From the NCBI RefSeq assembly GCF_030758935.1, contig NZ_CP132333.1, positions 3,286,992-3,350,991 of the forward strand: a DNA stretch of 64,000 bases, given 5' to 3'. This document shows, one piece after another, positions 1-8,655 of the stretch. Numbering within the stretch: the stretch's first letter is position 1; each line of letters begins with the position of its first letter. Under the pieces are notes generated by a model, which worked only from the letters and a program-made list of their open reading frames with translations, did no database searches and had not been told where the DNA came from. This DNA is from Geothrix sp. PMB-07. Lineage in GTDB: Bacteria > Acidobacteriota > Holophagae > Holophagales > Holophagaceae. The position numbers were made by a program, and so were the translations under genes.

Positions 1-1
1 C

Positions 2-445
2 TACCAGGTGCTCCATGTCTGCTCGGACGACCACTCGCGGGCCTGCTACATGGAAGTGCTCCCGGACGAGAAGAAGGAGACCACTGCCTCATTCCTCCAG
101 AGGGCGCTGTTGCACTTCCAGGCCCGGGGCGTCACCGCCCGCAAGCTGCTGACCGACAACGGCTCGCCCTACCGGTCCAAGGCGTTCAAGGCCATGCGCG
201 AAGCCTTCGGCCTCACGCACAGCCGCACCCGCCCCTACCGCCCACGGACCAACGGCAAGGCCGAGCGGTTCATCCAGACGGCCCTGCGAGAGTGGGCCTA
301 CGGTCCCACCTGGCAGAACTCAGACGAAAGAAACCAGGCGCTCGGCGCCTGGCTCCACTTCTACAATCACCACAGGCCCCACAAGGCCTTAGGTGGTCAG
401 CCCCCGGTTACCCGGCTGGTCAACCTCGTTGGCACCGACATCTAG
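2..445 (+). CDS. IS481-family transposase, C-terminal part (cut by window edge)
   Basis: The reading frame is open at the left edge of the window, so the true start lies outside it. The 147 visible residues form the second half of an RNase H-like integrase core: LLTDNGSPY with the second catalytic Asp, a TRPYRPRTNGKAERF block with the catalytic Glu, then the conserved tail YNHHRPHKALGGQPPVTRL. That tail is typical of IS481 transposases. It would act in DNA transposition. The neighbour to the right is an unrelated IS3 element, so this sits in an IS cluster. A diverged remnant of the same family tail lies at about 10661-10760. Confidence 0.85.
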   Translation, partial: YQVLHVCSDDHSRACYMEVLPDEKKETTASFLQRALLHFQARGVTARKLLTDNGSPYRSKAFKAMREAFGLTHSRTRPYRPRTNGKAERFIQTALREWAYGPTWQNSDERNQALGAWLHFYNHHRPHKALGGQPPVTRLVNLVGTDI

Positions 446-586
446 TACACCAGGATGGGAGGGGTGCCTCCCACTTTTCCGGGGCACAAATGAAGCCTGA
501 CCCAAACCCCGAAAAATGGACCAGGGATGATGTGAAATTCGGGCCTTGGAGGGCACCCTAGAGGGAGCCCAGCCAAGGAGGCAGAG

Positions 587-853
587 ATGCCAAGGAAGGG
601 ACACAGCGAGGAGCAGATCGTCTTCGCCTTGAAGCAGGCAGAGAACGGGGCAAAGATCCCGGATATCTGCAGGAAGTTGGGGATCTCGGATCAGACCTTC
701 TACCGGTGGAAGCACCAGTTCGAGGGGCTCGGGGTCTCTGAGCTTCGAGAACTTCGGCAGCTTCGGGATGAGAACGCCCGGCTGAAGCGCTTGGTGGCAG
801 ACCTGAGCCTGGACAAGCACATCTTGCAGGAAGTGCTTTCAAAAAAAGTCTGA
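587..853 (+). CDS. IS3-family transposase OrfA (copy A)
   Basis: This 88-residue protein has the IS3 OrfA plan: an N-terminal HTH_Tnp_1 helix-turn-helix (KGHSEEQIVFALKQAE to ISDQTFYRWKHQF, residues about 4-45) and a C-terminal leucine-zipper stretch (LRQLRDENARLKRLVADL). It is almost identical to the protein at 2195-2461. A run of seven A then G (TCAAAAAAAGTC, about 838-848) just before its stop is the usual site for minus-one frameshifting into OrfB. A GGAGGCAGAG ribosome site precedes the ATG. Confidence 0.9.
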   Translation: MPRKGHSEEQIVFALKQAENGAKIPDICRKLGISDQTFYRWKHQFEGLGVSELRELRQLRDENARLKRLVADLSLDKHILQEVLSKKV

Positions 854-861
854 AGGCCGCG

Positions 862-1201
862 GTGCGACGTTCGCTGGTGGACTGGATCCAAAAGGGCTAT
901 GGGTTCAGTGAGCGTCGCGCCTGCGGCCTTGTGAGCATCTGCCGGACAAGCGTCCGGTATAGGCACAGGCGGGACTCGCAAATCCCTTTACGAATGCGGT
1001 TGAAGGAACTGGCGGCAGCCCGAGTGCGGTTCGGCTATCGGCGTCTGACGGTGTTACTACGGCGGGAGGGGTGGCACGTGAATGCGAAACGGGTCTATCG
1101 GATCTACAAGGAGGAGGGGCTGATGATCCGCACCAAACTGCGGAAGAAAATCGCACGGAGAAGGCCACTCATCGTAGAACGGGCCAAGGCCCCGAATCAG
1201 C
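862..1201 (+). pseudogene. IS3-family transposase OrfB (copy A), truncated
   Basis: The N-terminal 113 codons match the full OrfB of copy B (RRSLVDWIQKGYGFSERRAC, FGYRRLTVLL, HTH_21 region). The frame then leaves the family at 1201 and continues briefly into copy B's terminal sequence before a stop at 1254. The whole DDE integrase core is missing, so the product cannot catalyse transposition. Confidence 0.9.
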
Positions 1202-1301
1202 TGATCCGCCCCGGTTTTCTAGCGCAGGTTCAATGTGGAAGATCGGACCTCTGAGAGTCCCCTTGGCCAGTGTTTTAGGCCTTGGGAGCGGGTTGGTCGA
1301 A

Positions 1302-2186
1302 TCAGGATACGCCCTCACACAAACCAGGTGAATCAGGCAGGAGAAGGCCCGCCCCTCGGGGCGGGCCTTCTCCTGCGGGCGCGGGATTCTGGGCTGCGAA
1401 CTGGGCCGGTGTCTGGTCGTCCAGTGCGCTGTGTGGCCTGCGGTGGTTGTAGTCGTAGCGCCAGGCGGCCAGCTTGCCCCTGATTTCTGCCATGGACCGG
1501 AATATCTCCGTGTTCAGGCACTCATCCCTCAACCTGCCGTTGAAGCTCTCAATGAAGGCGTTCTCCGTGGGCTTCCCTGGCCGGATGAAGGCCAGGTGCA
1601 CGCCCCTGGCATCTGCCCAGGCGTCCATCACCTTCCCAGCGAATTCGCTTCCGTTGTCCACAGTGATCGATGTGGGCTTGCCCCGCTCCCGAACCGCCAA
1701 GTCCAGGACATCAGCCACATCGCTGCCATTCAACCTGGGCTTGCCCCGGATCGCCACGCATTCCCTCGTGAACTGGTCGACTACCGTCAGGATCCGGAAG
1801 GGTCTCCCATCATCAAGTCGGGCCGCCACGAAATCCATACTCCAGCGCTGATTCGGGGCCTTGGCCCGTTCTACGATGAGTGGCCTTCTCCGTGCGATTT
1901 TCTTCCGCAGTTTGGTGCGGATCATCAGCCCCTCCTCCTTGTAGATCCGATAGACCCGTTTCGCATTCACGTGCCACCCCTCCCGCCGCAGTAACACCGT
2001 CAGACGCCGATAGCCGAACCGCACTCGGGCTGCCGCCAGTTCCTTCAACCGCATTCGTAAAGGGATTTGCGAGTCCCGCCTGTGCCTATACCGGACGCTT
2101 GTCCGGCAGATGCTCACAAGGCCGCAGGCGCGACGCTCACTGAACCCATAGCCCTTTTGGATCCAGTCCACCAGCGAACGTCGCAC
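1302..2186 (-). CDS. IS3-family transposase OrfB (copy B)
   Basis: This 294-residue protein has an HTH_21 region (GYRRLTVLLRREG, VYRIYKEEGL) and a DDE integrase core: first Asp in WSMDFVAARL, second in ITVDNGSEF, Glu in ENAFIESFNGRLRDECL, and the usual end YDYNHRRPHSALDDQTPAQF. The last 30 or so residues are translated from a GC hairpin, and the natural stop follows it. It is normally made as an OrfAB fusion by minus-one slippage at the A7G run near the end of the preceding ORF. All catalytic residues are visible. Confidence 0.92.
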   Translation of the reverse strand: MRRSLVDWIQKGYGFSERRACGLVSICRTSVRYRHRRDSQIPLRMRLKELAAARVRFGYRRLTVLLRREGWHVNAKRVYRIYKEEGLMIRTKLRKKIARRRPLIVERAKAPNQRWSMDFVAARLDDGRPFRILTVVDQFTRECVAIRGKPRLNGSDVADVLDLAVRERGKPTSITVDNGSEFAGKVMDAWADARGVHLAFIRPGKPTENAFIESFNGRLRDECLNTEIFRSMAEIRGKLAAWRYDYNHRRPHSALDDQTPAQFAAQNPAPAGEGPPRGAGLLLPDSPGLCEGVS

Positions 2187-2194
2187 CGCGGCCT

Positions 2195-2461
2195 TCAGAC
2201 TTTTTTTGAAAGCACTTCCTGCAGGATGTGCTTGTCCAGGCTCAGGTCCGCGACCAGGCGCTTCAGCCGGGCATTCTCGTCCCGAAGCTGCCGGAGTTCC
2301 CGCAGCTCAGAGACCCCGAGCCCCTCGAACTGGTGCTTCCACCGGTAGAAGGTCTGGTCTGAAATTCCCAACTTCCGGCAGATGTCAGGGATCTTTGCCC
2401 CGTTCTCCGCCTGCTTCAACGCGAAGACGATCTGCTCCTCGCTATGTCCCTTCCTTGGCAT
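2195..2461 (-). CDS. IS3-family transposase OrfA (copy B)
   Basis: The 88-residue product is nearly identical to the OrfA at 587-853: an N-terminal HTH and a C-terminal leucine zipper that allows OrfA/OrfAB pairing. GGAGGCAGAG precedes the ATG. It lies 8 bases before OrfB on the same strand. Confidence 0.92.
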   Translation of the reverse strand: MPRKGHSEEQIVFALKQAENGAKIPDICRKLGISDQTFYRWKHQFEGLGVSELRELRQLRDENARLKRLVADLSLDKHILQEVLSKKV

Positions 2462-2550
2462 CTCTGCCTCCTTGGCTGGGCTCCCTCTAGGGTGCCCTCC
2501 AAGGCCCGAATTTCACATAATCCCTGGTCTGGTTTTCGGGTTTTGGGTCA

Positions 2551-2860
2551 CAAGCGGCTGGCAGCGCAGAAAGAGAGCACAGCCCTGGAAGGGCACCTGA
2601 TGTCCGACCATGTTCATATGCGAATCGCAATTCCACCAAAGTATGCAGTAGCGCAGGTGGTGGGATTCATCAAAGGGAAGAGCGCGATTCACTTGGCGCG
2701 GGTATACGGTGAGGCGCAGCTAAATTTCACAGAGCAGCATTTCAGGGCACGCGGATACTTGGTGTCGACAGTCGGACGAGATGAGCAGCAGATCAGGGCG
2801 TATATCCGAAACCAGGAAAAGGAGGAGGAACGCTTGGAAAAGCTGGAACTTTGGCGCTGA
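2551..2860 (+). pseudogene. IS200/IS605-family TnpA (Y1 transposase), 5' end lost
   Basis: The surviving 95 or so codons carry the HUH pair (MSDHVHMRIAIPP) and the catalytic tyrosine region (YIRNQEKEEER) of REP-type and IS200 single-strand transposases, plus the family blocks VVGFIKGKSAIHLAR and HFRARGYLVSTVGRDE. About 55 N-terminal residues of the usual 140-150 are missing. They are replaced by the tip of IS3 copy B. An open frame runs into the IS3 element from 2444, but that upstream part is not tnpA. Confidence 0.85.
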
Positions 2861-2937
2861 AGCCACCGTATAGGTGACTCCGATCAACTGGGGCCGCGTT
2901 AGCGACAGGTTCCCCGGGGCAACCATTACAAATGGAA

Positions 2938-2967
2938 GCAGGGGGATTTCACCCCCCTGCCCCTTTT
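2938..2967. terminator. Hairpin terminator between the tnpA remnant and an exported-protein gene
   Basis: GCAGGGGG and CCCCCTGC pair around a 7-base loop (2938-2960) and are followed by CCCCTTTTA on the plus strand. It could end transcription from the IS200/IS605 remnant. It also lies downstream of the minus-strand gene ending at 3095, so it may work both ways. The rest of 2861-3094 holds no gene that I can support. Confidence 0.55.
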
Positions 2968-3094
2968 ATAAAACTCCAGTTTTAGCCATAATTTTTTAGT
3001 TCCGGCTGAACATTCCTTGTTACGGGTTGACTTTCTTCTTGCGGTTGGCAATTGTCAAGAACCAAAAAGAGAAGGCCCTTGATCGGTGTTCAGC

Positions 3095-3580
3095 CTACCT
3101 CCGGGTTCTGACAATAGCTATCTTATATGGAATTCCAATATCACCTGAAACCACTAGAATGAGTGGTAATGGCTCCTTTTGCTCGTTGGTGAAGGTGAGG
3201 GCTTTATTCCTGGCAGAAATCGGCCAAGCGACCATACGTGCAATCTGAGAGCGGGCATTCAAGCTAGGAACTGGAGCGCCCGGGGCTTTGACAGTTCGGA
3301 GGCTTTGAACTAGCTGCCCGGACTGAAAGGATAATTTCCAGGAGATTGTTTCTCCCGGGCTTGCTATGAATCGGTATAGGCGTTGCCCGGCCCCTCCGGG
3401 ATCGTTTGGAGAAATGATCAATGTGGCCTCTTCAAGGAGGTTCGCATCATCAGGTACAGCAACGGCGGTCTCGCTGGAACCCAGCTCAGCCTTAGGATCC
3501 CTGATGTGTGTGTCGGAAGGTACCCCTTGTGAAAACAGAAGATCGCCCATCAGCAATAGCCCAAATATGGGAATGCGCAC
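3095..3580 (-). CDS. Small exported protein, function unknown
   Basis: I choose the GTG at 3580 because GGAGG lies five bases upstream of it. Starts further out have no ribosome site. The product has 161 residues: a hydrophobic signal sequence (RIPIFGLLLMGDLLFSQG) followed by a soluble, probably beta-rich domain (RLYRFIASPGETISWKLSF and LPLILVVSGDIGIPYKIAIVR). No catalytic motif is visible and I do not recognise the family. It lies downstream of the outer-membrane cassette, but a strong hairpin separates them, so it may be only weakly co-transcribed. Confidence 0.6.
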   Translation of the reverse strand: MRIPIFGLLLMGDLLFSQGVPSDTHIRDPKAELGSSETAVAVPDDANLLEEATLIISPNDPGGAGQRLYRFIASPGETISWKLSFQSGQLVQSLRTVKAPGAPVPSLNARSQIARMVAWPISARNKALTFTNEQKEPLPLILVVSGDIGIPYKIAIVRTRR

Positions 3581-3603
3581 GATAACCTCCATTGGCGCTG
3601 AAC

Positions 3604-3640
3604 ATAAAGAACACAGGGGACCTCCCCCTGTGTTCTTTAT
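3604..3640. terminator. 16-bp perfect-stem terminator after the outer-membrane cassette
   Basis: The arms ATAAAGAACACAGGGG (3604-3619) and its exact complement (3625-3640) flank a 5-base loop. The A-rich and T-rich ends make it a good intrinsic terminator in either direction. It starts nine bases after the stop of the minus-strand barrel gene ending at 3649. Confidence 0.75.
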
Positions 3641-3648
3641 AAAAACTT

Positions 3649-4326
3649 CTAGAACCGATACGTGATGCCAAAGTCGATCCAAGCTGGGTTGACCTTCTCA
3701 TCAATGCGGACAACTCCAGGCTTAGTCAACTTGCGGTCATCCAAAGCATAAGTGCTACCTAGAGATACAAATTGGTACCTTATCAGCAAGGTGACGCACT
3801 CATTCACCTCATAAGCGATGCCTGTGCGAAATCCAAATTTGATTTCTGCACCGTTCGAATGGGACGCCATTGAATTTGCGTTCGGATCAGAGTCATGTCC
3901 CAAGGTTAGCCATGGGTTACTGGTATGCCACTTGTTCAGTGAGAAGCCGGAAACGATCTTTAGAGCTTTGATTGGAGTGGGCACATAGATATCTCCAGCC
4001 AACTGAAAGCTCGACAAACTGGTGTCGACCCCAGATACCTTCGTGTCCTTGGTGGTGAACGGATCATCAGATACGAAGTGCCTCACGTTAGTAGTGGCTG
4101 CCCCCGGGAAATGGTGGTACGCGATCGAGGCACGGAAGGGGATCTCCGTGCCTCCTAATATGCCCTGGTAGCCCAGGTCGAGAGAAAAGGCGACTGGCCG
4201 ATCTGTGACTTTAGTCAAGCCATCAAGCCCCTTGATCACATTAAGACCGATTGAGAAAGGTGATTGGGCCAAAGCGGCGCTGGAGAGCGCGGCAAGAACC
4301 AGGATTGTGCGGGAAAAGGTGCGCAT
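3649..4326 (-). CDS. Outer-membrane beta-barrel protein (third gene of TonB cassette 1)
   Basis: The ATG at 4326 is preferred because GGAGA sits five bases upstream. The 225-residue product has a signal peptide (MRTFSRTILVLAALSSAALAQ), alternating amphipathic strands, and a C-terminal aromatic signature (WIDFGITYRF) typical of barrel proteins handed to the BAM machinery. No enzyme motif is seen. It follows the TonB receptor by 19 bases on the same strand, so it is almost certainly co-transcribed. A plausible role is an accessory porin or channel for the receptor's substrate, but this is inference. The second TonB cassette has a protein in the same position (56768-57460). Confidence 0.8.
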   Translation of the reverse strand: MRTFSRTILVLAALSSAALAQSPFSIGLNVIKGLDGLTKVTDRPVAFSLDLGYQGILGGTEIPFRASIAYHHFPGAATTNVRHFVSDDPFTTKDTKVSGVDTSLSSFQLAGDIYVPTPIKALKIVSGFSLNKWHTSNPWLTLGHDSDPNANSMASHSNGAEIKFGFRTGIAYEVNECVTLLIRYQFVSLGSTYALDDRKLTKPGVVRIDEKVNPAWIDFGITYRF

Positions 4327-4345
4327 GAAGGTCTCCATTGATCGA

Positions 4346-7300
4346 TCAGAACTTCAGGCCAATGCTGAAGCTCAAGGAGCGGGGAGAATCGTAGAAGTAG
4401 CTACCCTGGGCCTTAGGCGCTGACCCGAAACGAGTATCGCTCAGCCATAGGGTACTGTTGCCGTTATCTCCATTGTTAAAGCCATGGTAATAGCCATAGC
4501 GCACCTGTCGGTTTGTAACGTTGTCCACCATCAAATCACCAATGAAACGGGTGGTCTTGATGGAAATGGGAACTTCCCAGGAGATCTTTAGGTCCAAGCG
4601 GTAGTAATCGTTCTCGCGGTAGGCCCCACGGTCGGACCAGTACTGGGTGTAGGTCTTTTCATTGGTGGTTGCGACAGCAGGCGTGAAAGTAGCCTTACTC
4701 CAGTCGTAGGGAGCGGCAGCAGCAGCCGACCAATTGCTACCACTGTTGTATTTCAATGCTAATGCGTAGGTTATCCGACCAATCCCCATGGGCTGGATCG
4801 CCAGAAGCACTAGACGGGCTCGATGCTCAACGTTGTTGAGCAGTGGGCCAGTAGGGGAGTAATCCTGAGGGGTAAGACCCATGTCGCGTTTGATGCTACG
4901 GTTGTAGAGCAGGCCCTGGGCGCTATTATCCATGTATGTACCGCCGGATGAGTCACCGCCGTCATTGTTGCCGACAAGACGACTCCAGCCGTAGTTGCCC
5001 TGGAAGGTGAGGACACTGTTTAAGCGTTTCTCCCATTCAACCTCAATACCGTGGTAGACTCTTTTGAATATGTCGGTATTGTAGATATAGGTCTGAACTT
5101 GGCGAGAAGCAGGTCCAGCAGGATTAAGTGGGTTGGGTAGATCAATGTAGTTGGTGTCGTTGAGGTCGTGATCGATTGCCCAGAAATTACGGTAATCCCG
5201 GTAGACTAAGCCCAACCTGAACCAACTTCGGTCATCGAATGATCGCCGGTAGCCCAATTCAAGCTGGTAGACATAAGGGGCTGTTAAAGTGCCTCGAATT
5301 TGGTTTTGGCGCGAGTTATCACTGACACTATAGGCTGGGCCATAGTTGGAAGGGTCTACAAGTGCTGAAGTCGGCACCCAGGCCGCGGCTTGGTTAAGCA
5401 AACTAGGATCACCACTCAGTCCTGGCAACCCCACAGATTGCTTGTTCCAACCTCGCAGCACAGACAGAGCATTGGCCTTTTTAATGAAAAAGTCTGTGAA
5501 TCCAATGTTGATGTCGCTATTGAAGCGGGCGAAACTCATGTCGAGCAGGTGAAGGGAATCCCCCTTGACATCCCAGCGAATCTGGATTCGCGGGCTGGGT
5601 GCAGAAGATCTAGCAAGTTGTGCACCGTCTGTGTCGATCACCTTGAACATGTCATGGCGCCAACTTAAGAAGAGGTTCAGCTTGGGGCTGATTGTCCATT
5701 GGTCTGCCAAGTAAATAGCACTGTTCTGATTGGTTGAGACACCGTCTTTCCCGACCCATTGGAAAATCACAGGTGCGATGCCACTGTTTCCTGAGTTGCT
5801 TTGGCCATAGCCTTTAGCTCCTTGCCAATTCACGGCGGCAAAAAGCCACTCACCTGTGACCGGGTTGCGGAAACCGCCCCCAACACTGTTGACAAGCAGA
5901 TTTCTTCCCCCGCCCTGATCACCCGTAAAGCGGCGCGCCCTATAGTAGTCGATGCCAAGATCCACATCGTGGGTACCAGAAAACTCGAAAATACGCTTCA
6001 ATTCAATGCGGCCATTTGATGACCCACGTTCTTCAGGGATGGGGTTGTAGCCCGTACCCATGGTGGCGTAGCGCTGATAGGAAATCAGGGGACCCGCGGG
6101 CTTGTCGAAGACCATATATACCGCTTCGCCCGTTCCACCCCCACCAGTGTCACCTAATGGCCACGCAATGACGGAATTCTGGGACTCATAGGTGACCTGA
6201 AGGGATGTATTACTTCCAAAGAATCCGCGGTAGTTAATACCCCTGGCCTTCCAGGTATCCATCTGGTCCCCCAATTGCCGAAGGGCCAGCACGTAATTGG
6301 GCCTTCCAACTGTATTGGTAAAGCTCTCGCGATCATCAGTAACGTTCACTTCCACTGTGTGGTCAGCATGGGGACTGTACGTCAATTTGTACTCGAGGTA
6401 TCTTTGATCAGCAGTCCCTACATACGGCGCGCCCTGTGTGATCCCACCGGACCGCGGATCGCCCGCCCAGTAGAAGCCATTGCCCGGGCCGGCCAGGATC
6501 CACTGATCGAGGACGGGAATGGTCGACCGAGCTGGCCGACTATAGGTGTTAAGGTTTAATCCTTGGTCAGGGACGGTTCCTGGGAACCTGTCTAAGGGTT
6601 TGAAAATGCTGGCTACATTGAACCAGAGCATGTCCTTGATGATTGGCCCGCCAATAACGACCTGATAATTCCTGTTGAGGTTTTCCACTGAGCCGAACTG
6701 TTCATTCACGTTCCGCGCACTCCATGCGCTGGACCACAGACTGCTGCGAACGCTGCCTGTAAATGTGTTGCCTCCACTCTTGGTTGTCACATTGATCGAG
6801 CCACCAAGCGCCCTACCGTTTCGAGGGTGAAGGGGAGAGAGCACGACCTGAAGATCCTCGATGTTATCTGGAACCACTGTGGTTAGAGAGACCGAGTTCG
6901 AGACAGGATCGACAACATCTACTCCATTTTTTCGGAAGTTGGTGCTGTTGGTGGTACCGCCGCGGACCGAGTATCCGCCACCTCGCCCCGACACGATGCC
7001 CACCGACATGTCGGCTACACCACCATAGTCACGGTTCCCGGTGGGAAGAGCGATCAGGCGATCGCTGCCGATGCTGGTACCGGTGGTCGTTTCGCTCTTG
7101 GCAATCACGCCTGGAGCAGTGCCTTCAACGGCGACTAGAGCTTGTGCCTCAGGGATCTTCTTGAGTGTGATGTTTTGAACCAGAGTCGAATCCTGGCCGA
7201 TCCTTAAGTTTGTGGCACCTATGGTCAGGTAGTCGGTCCTATTGAATACCAAGGAATAATTCCCTGGTGGTAGGAGCGGTATGCGGTATTGGCCCTTTGA

Positions 7301-7486
7301 ATCGGACACAACGGTGCGCGACGCGATTAAGGTTGAGCTGGAGATCCGAATCGTGACCCCGGAAATTGGACGGTTCTGTTCATCCACAACGGTCCCAGAA
7401 ATGGCACCTGACATAACCTGAGCGGAGAGTGAGGCACCTCCTGCCAACAGCATGGCAAGGCCGCTTAAAAATCGCTTGGTATTCAT
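4346..7486 (-). CDS. TonB-dependent receptor, Oar-like, cassette 1
   Basis: The ATG at 7486 (product MNTKRFLSG) has AGG at a suitable distance; an ATG further out is less likely. The 1046-residue protein has a signal peptide (cleavage near ASLSAQ), a carboxypeptidase-regulatory-like domain (about residues 27-110: GTVVDEQNRPISGVTI to GQYRIPLLPPGNYSL), a plug region (about 125-235: GGYSVRGGTTNSTNFRKNGVDV and NGRALGGSINVTTKSGGN), and a long barrel ending SLSFSIGLKF. This plan is common in Acidobacteriota. It would import a large, probably carbohydrate, substrate across the outer membrane with TonB energy. It is a paralogue of the receptor at 53325-56750. The substrate is unknown. Confidence 0.9.
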   Translation of the reverse strand: MNTKRFLSGLAMLLAGGASLSAQVMSGAISGTVVDEQNRPISGVTIRISSSTLIASRTVVSDSKGQYRIPLLPPGNYSLVFNRTDYLTIGATNLRIGQDSTLVQNITLKKIPEAQALVAVEGTAPGVIAKSETTTGTSIGSDRLIALPTGNRDYGGVADMSVGIVSGRGGGYSVRGGTTNSTNFRKNGVDVVDPVSNSVSLTTVVPDNIEDLQVVLSPLHPRNGRALGGSINVTTKSGGNTFTGSVRSSLWSSAWSARNVNEQFGSVENLNRNYQVVIGGPIIKDMLWFNVASIFKPLDRFPGTVPDQGLNLNTYSRPARSTIPVLDQWILAGPGNGFYWAGDPRSGGITQGAPYVGTADQRYLEYKLTYSPHADHTVEVNVTDDRESFTNTVGRPNYVLALRQLGDQMDTWKARGINYRGFFGSNTSLQVTYESQNSVIAWPLGDTGGGGTGEAVYMVFDKPAGPLISYQRYATMGTGYNPIPEERGSSNGRIELKRIFEFSGTHDVDLGIDYYRARRFTGDQGGGRNLLVNSVGGGFRNPVTGEWLFAAVNWQGAKGYGQSNSGNSGIAPVIFQWVGKDGVSTNQNSAIYLADQWTISPKLNLFLSWRHDMFKVIDTDGAQLARSSAPSPRIQIRWDVKGDSLHLLDMSFARFNSDINIGFTDFFIKKANALSVLRGWNKQSVGLPGLSGDPSLLNQAAAWVPTSALVDPSNYGPAYSVSDNSRQNQIRGTLTAPYVYQLELGYRRSFDDRSWFRLGLVYRDYRNFWAIDHDLNDTNYIDLPNPLNPAGPASRQVQTYIYNTDIFKRVYHGIEVEWEKRLNSVLTFQGNYGWSRLVGNNDGGDSSGGTYMDNSAQGLLYNRSIKRDMGLTPQDYSPTGPLLNNVEHRARLVLLAIQPMGIGRITYALALKYNSGSNWSAAAAAPYDWSKATFTPAVATTNEKTYTQYWSDRGAYRENDYYRLDLKISWEVPISIKTTRFIGDLMVDNVTNRQVRYGYYHGFNNGDNGNSTLWLSDTRFGSAPKAQGSYFYDSPRSLSFSIGLKF

Positions 7487-7516
7487 GGTTAACCTCATGT
7501 TCATCAGCTATCGGGA

Positions 7517-8242
7517 TTAGAAACGGAAGATGTAGGCCAAATCGAGGTGCAAGATCGAGTGCTTCTGTTCAACCAGCCCGTCCCCCTGAAAGAACGGCTT
7601 TCTGGCTGACCCGGCACCCAGAACCAATGGCGCGCCCGGGGTATGAACAAACTTCAGCGAGGTATAGCTCTGAGCCAGAACATTGAACTCGAGGCCGGAA
7701 TCGCGTGAAACATCCCAGCGCACTCCAACGAAGGGGCTAATTCCATACGCACTCTTGGTGGGAGTTCCATTGAAGGAGTCGTCATACCTCCCGGACACCG
7801 TATCCTGCCACTCGCCAACGTATTCGTGGGTGAACCTGGCGCCTCCCGCCTGAAGTCCGCCCTGTAAATACAGGCCATCCGAGAACACGGGATGCGCATA
7901 ACCTAGCCGGAAAACAACGCCGCTAAGGCTGTTTCGGCGGCTGTCAGCCCCATAGTCTGGCGACCTCTCCCCAGGGAAAGGGGAGCCTGCGCTGACCTGA
8001 TACTGATTGCCCGACTTCCATTGATAGCCAAGCTCCGCGCTGATGCGGCCCGATCCTAATGAGTGGAAGGCGCCCACTGTAACAGCTGCCAACGCGCCAC
8101 CGAGACGATCCGGATCTGAGAGCCCGTAACCCGCACGTAGTTTGAACTCGGCACCATAAGGCAGAGTTTCATGCTCTGCACCATAGAGGGCGCCTAAAGC
8201 CATCATGGCAAAGGCCGCGCAACGTGAAAAATGGGTGGACAT
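7517..8242 (-). CDS. Outer-membrane beta-barrel protein (first gene of TonB cassette 1)
   Basis: The ATG at 8242 follows AGGAGGTTAA, a near-perfect ribosome site. The 241-residue product has a short signal peptide (CAAFAMMALGALYGAE) and many amphipathic beta strands, and it ends HLDLAYIFRF with the terminal aromatic of barrel proteins. It is the promoter-proximal gene of the cassette, 30 bases before the TonB receptor. No family assignment is possible by eye. The same barrel-receptor-barrel order recurs at 52462-57460. Confidence 0.8.
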   Translation of the reverse strand: MSTHFSRCAAFAMMALGALYGAEHETLPYGAEFKLRAGYGLSDPDRLGGALAAVTVGAFHSLGSGRISAELGYQWKSGNQYQVSAGSPFPGERSPDYGADSRRNSLSGVVFRLGYAHPVFSDGLYLQGGLQAGGARFTHEYVGEWQDTVSGRYDDSFNGTPTKSAYGISPFVGVRWDVSRDSGLEFNVLAQSYTSLKFVHTPGAPLVLGAGSARKPFFQGDGLVEQKHSILHLDLAYIFRF

Positions 8243-8655
8243 TTAACCTCCTTGGATAGTGGAAGTGGGTATTTGGTTCCTGCAGGACTGGAAGATAAGC
8301 GAACCTCGATTTGGTTTTAAAACGTGATACATTACATTCATTAAATATTCAGGAAATACATGATGCTACTTGCATTGTTTTGTTTCAAAGGATCAATTGT
8401 CCGTGTGGCCTGGGTGATTCCGCCCAGTGATGAACAAGTTTCAAGAAAAATCTTATGAAAATCTGATGCATCACATGCCGTGCGTCAATACTTTTTTTGT
8501 TTTCCCTTCCCGTTAACCTGGGAGGTCCCCATGCGACCACCCTCTAATGGGGTGTAAGTCGGTGACGTGCAGCCAGTGCGGATGGGGTAGCCTGGGCTTT
8601 GGAATTCCCTTGCCGGGATTTGTCGCCCGTTGTCGATGCAGAGGTCACATCAGCC
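8243..8655. promoter_or_regulatory. Divergent control region between TonB cassette 1 and the GntR regulator
   Basis: This 413-base AT-rich gap separates two divergent transcription units. It contains a perfect 10-bp palindrome TGATGCATCA (8464-8473), a candidate half of a GntR-type operator. Near 8531 there is GGAGG, five bases, then ATG opening an eight-codon frame (MRPPSNGV, ending 8557), better spaced than the ribosome site of the regulator itself. Whether this short frame is a leader peptide is not shown by the sequence. No riboswitch was recognised. Confidence 0.4.

Larger units (their letters stand above)
498..1201 (+). mobile_element. IS3-family element, copy A, truncated at its right side
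   Basis: The left tip reads TGACCCAAACCCCGAAAA, close to the tips of the related copies at 2550 (reverse strand) and 21317. The element holds a complete first ORF and the start of the second. It stops at 1201, exactly where the right tip of inverted copy B begins (TGATCCGCCCC at 1202). The missing right part of copy A is not found on the other side of copy B, so this is not a simple nested insertion: a deletion or inversion must have followed. Confidence 0.85.
1202..2550 (-). mobile_element. IS3-family element, copy B, apparently complete
   Basis: It is about 1349 bp, oriented on the minus strand. The right tip is TGATCCGCCCCGGTTTTC at 1202. The left tip, read on the minus strand from 2550, is TGACCCAAAACCCGAAAAC. 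Both ORFs are intact. A perfect 19-bp-arm hairpin at 1337-1376 lies inside the 3' end of OrfB. The element abuts truncated copy A on one side and a beheaded IS200/IS605 tnpA on the other. Partial copies are at 21317-21449 and 24015-24195. Confidence 0.85.

Noticed and set aside
3601-3645. Insertion-sequence terminal repeat (perfect 16-bp palindrome)
   Set aside because: Both arms are adjacent with a 5-base loop, directly after a stop codon. An intrinsic terminator explains it better.
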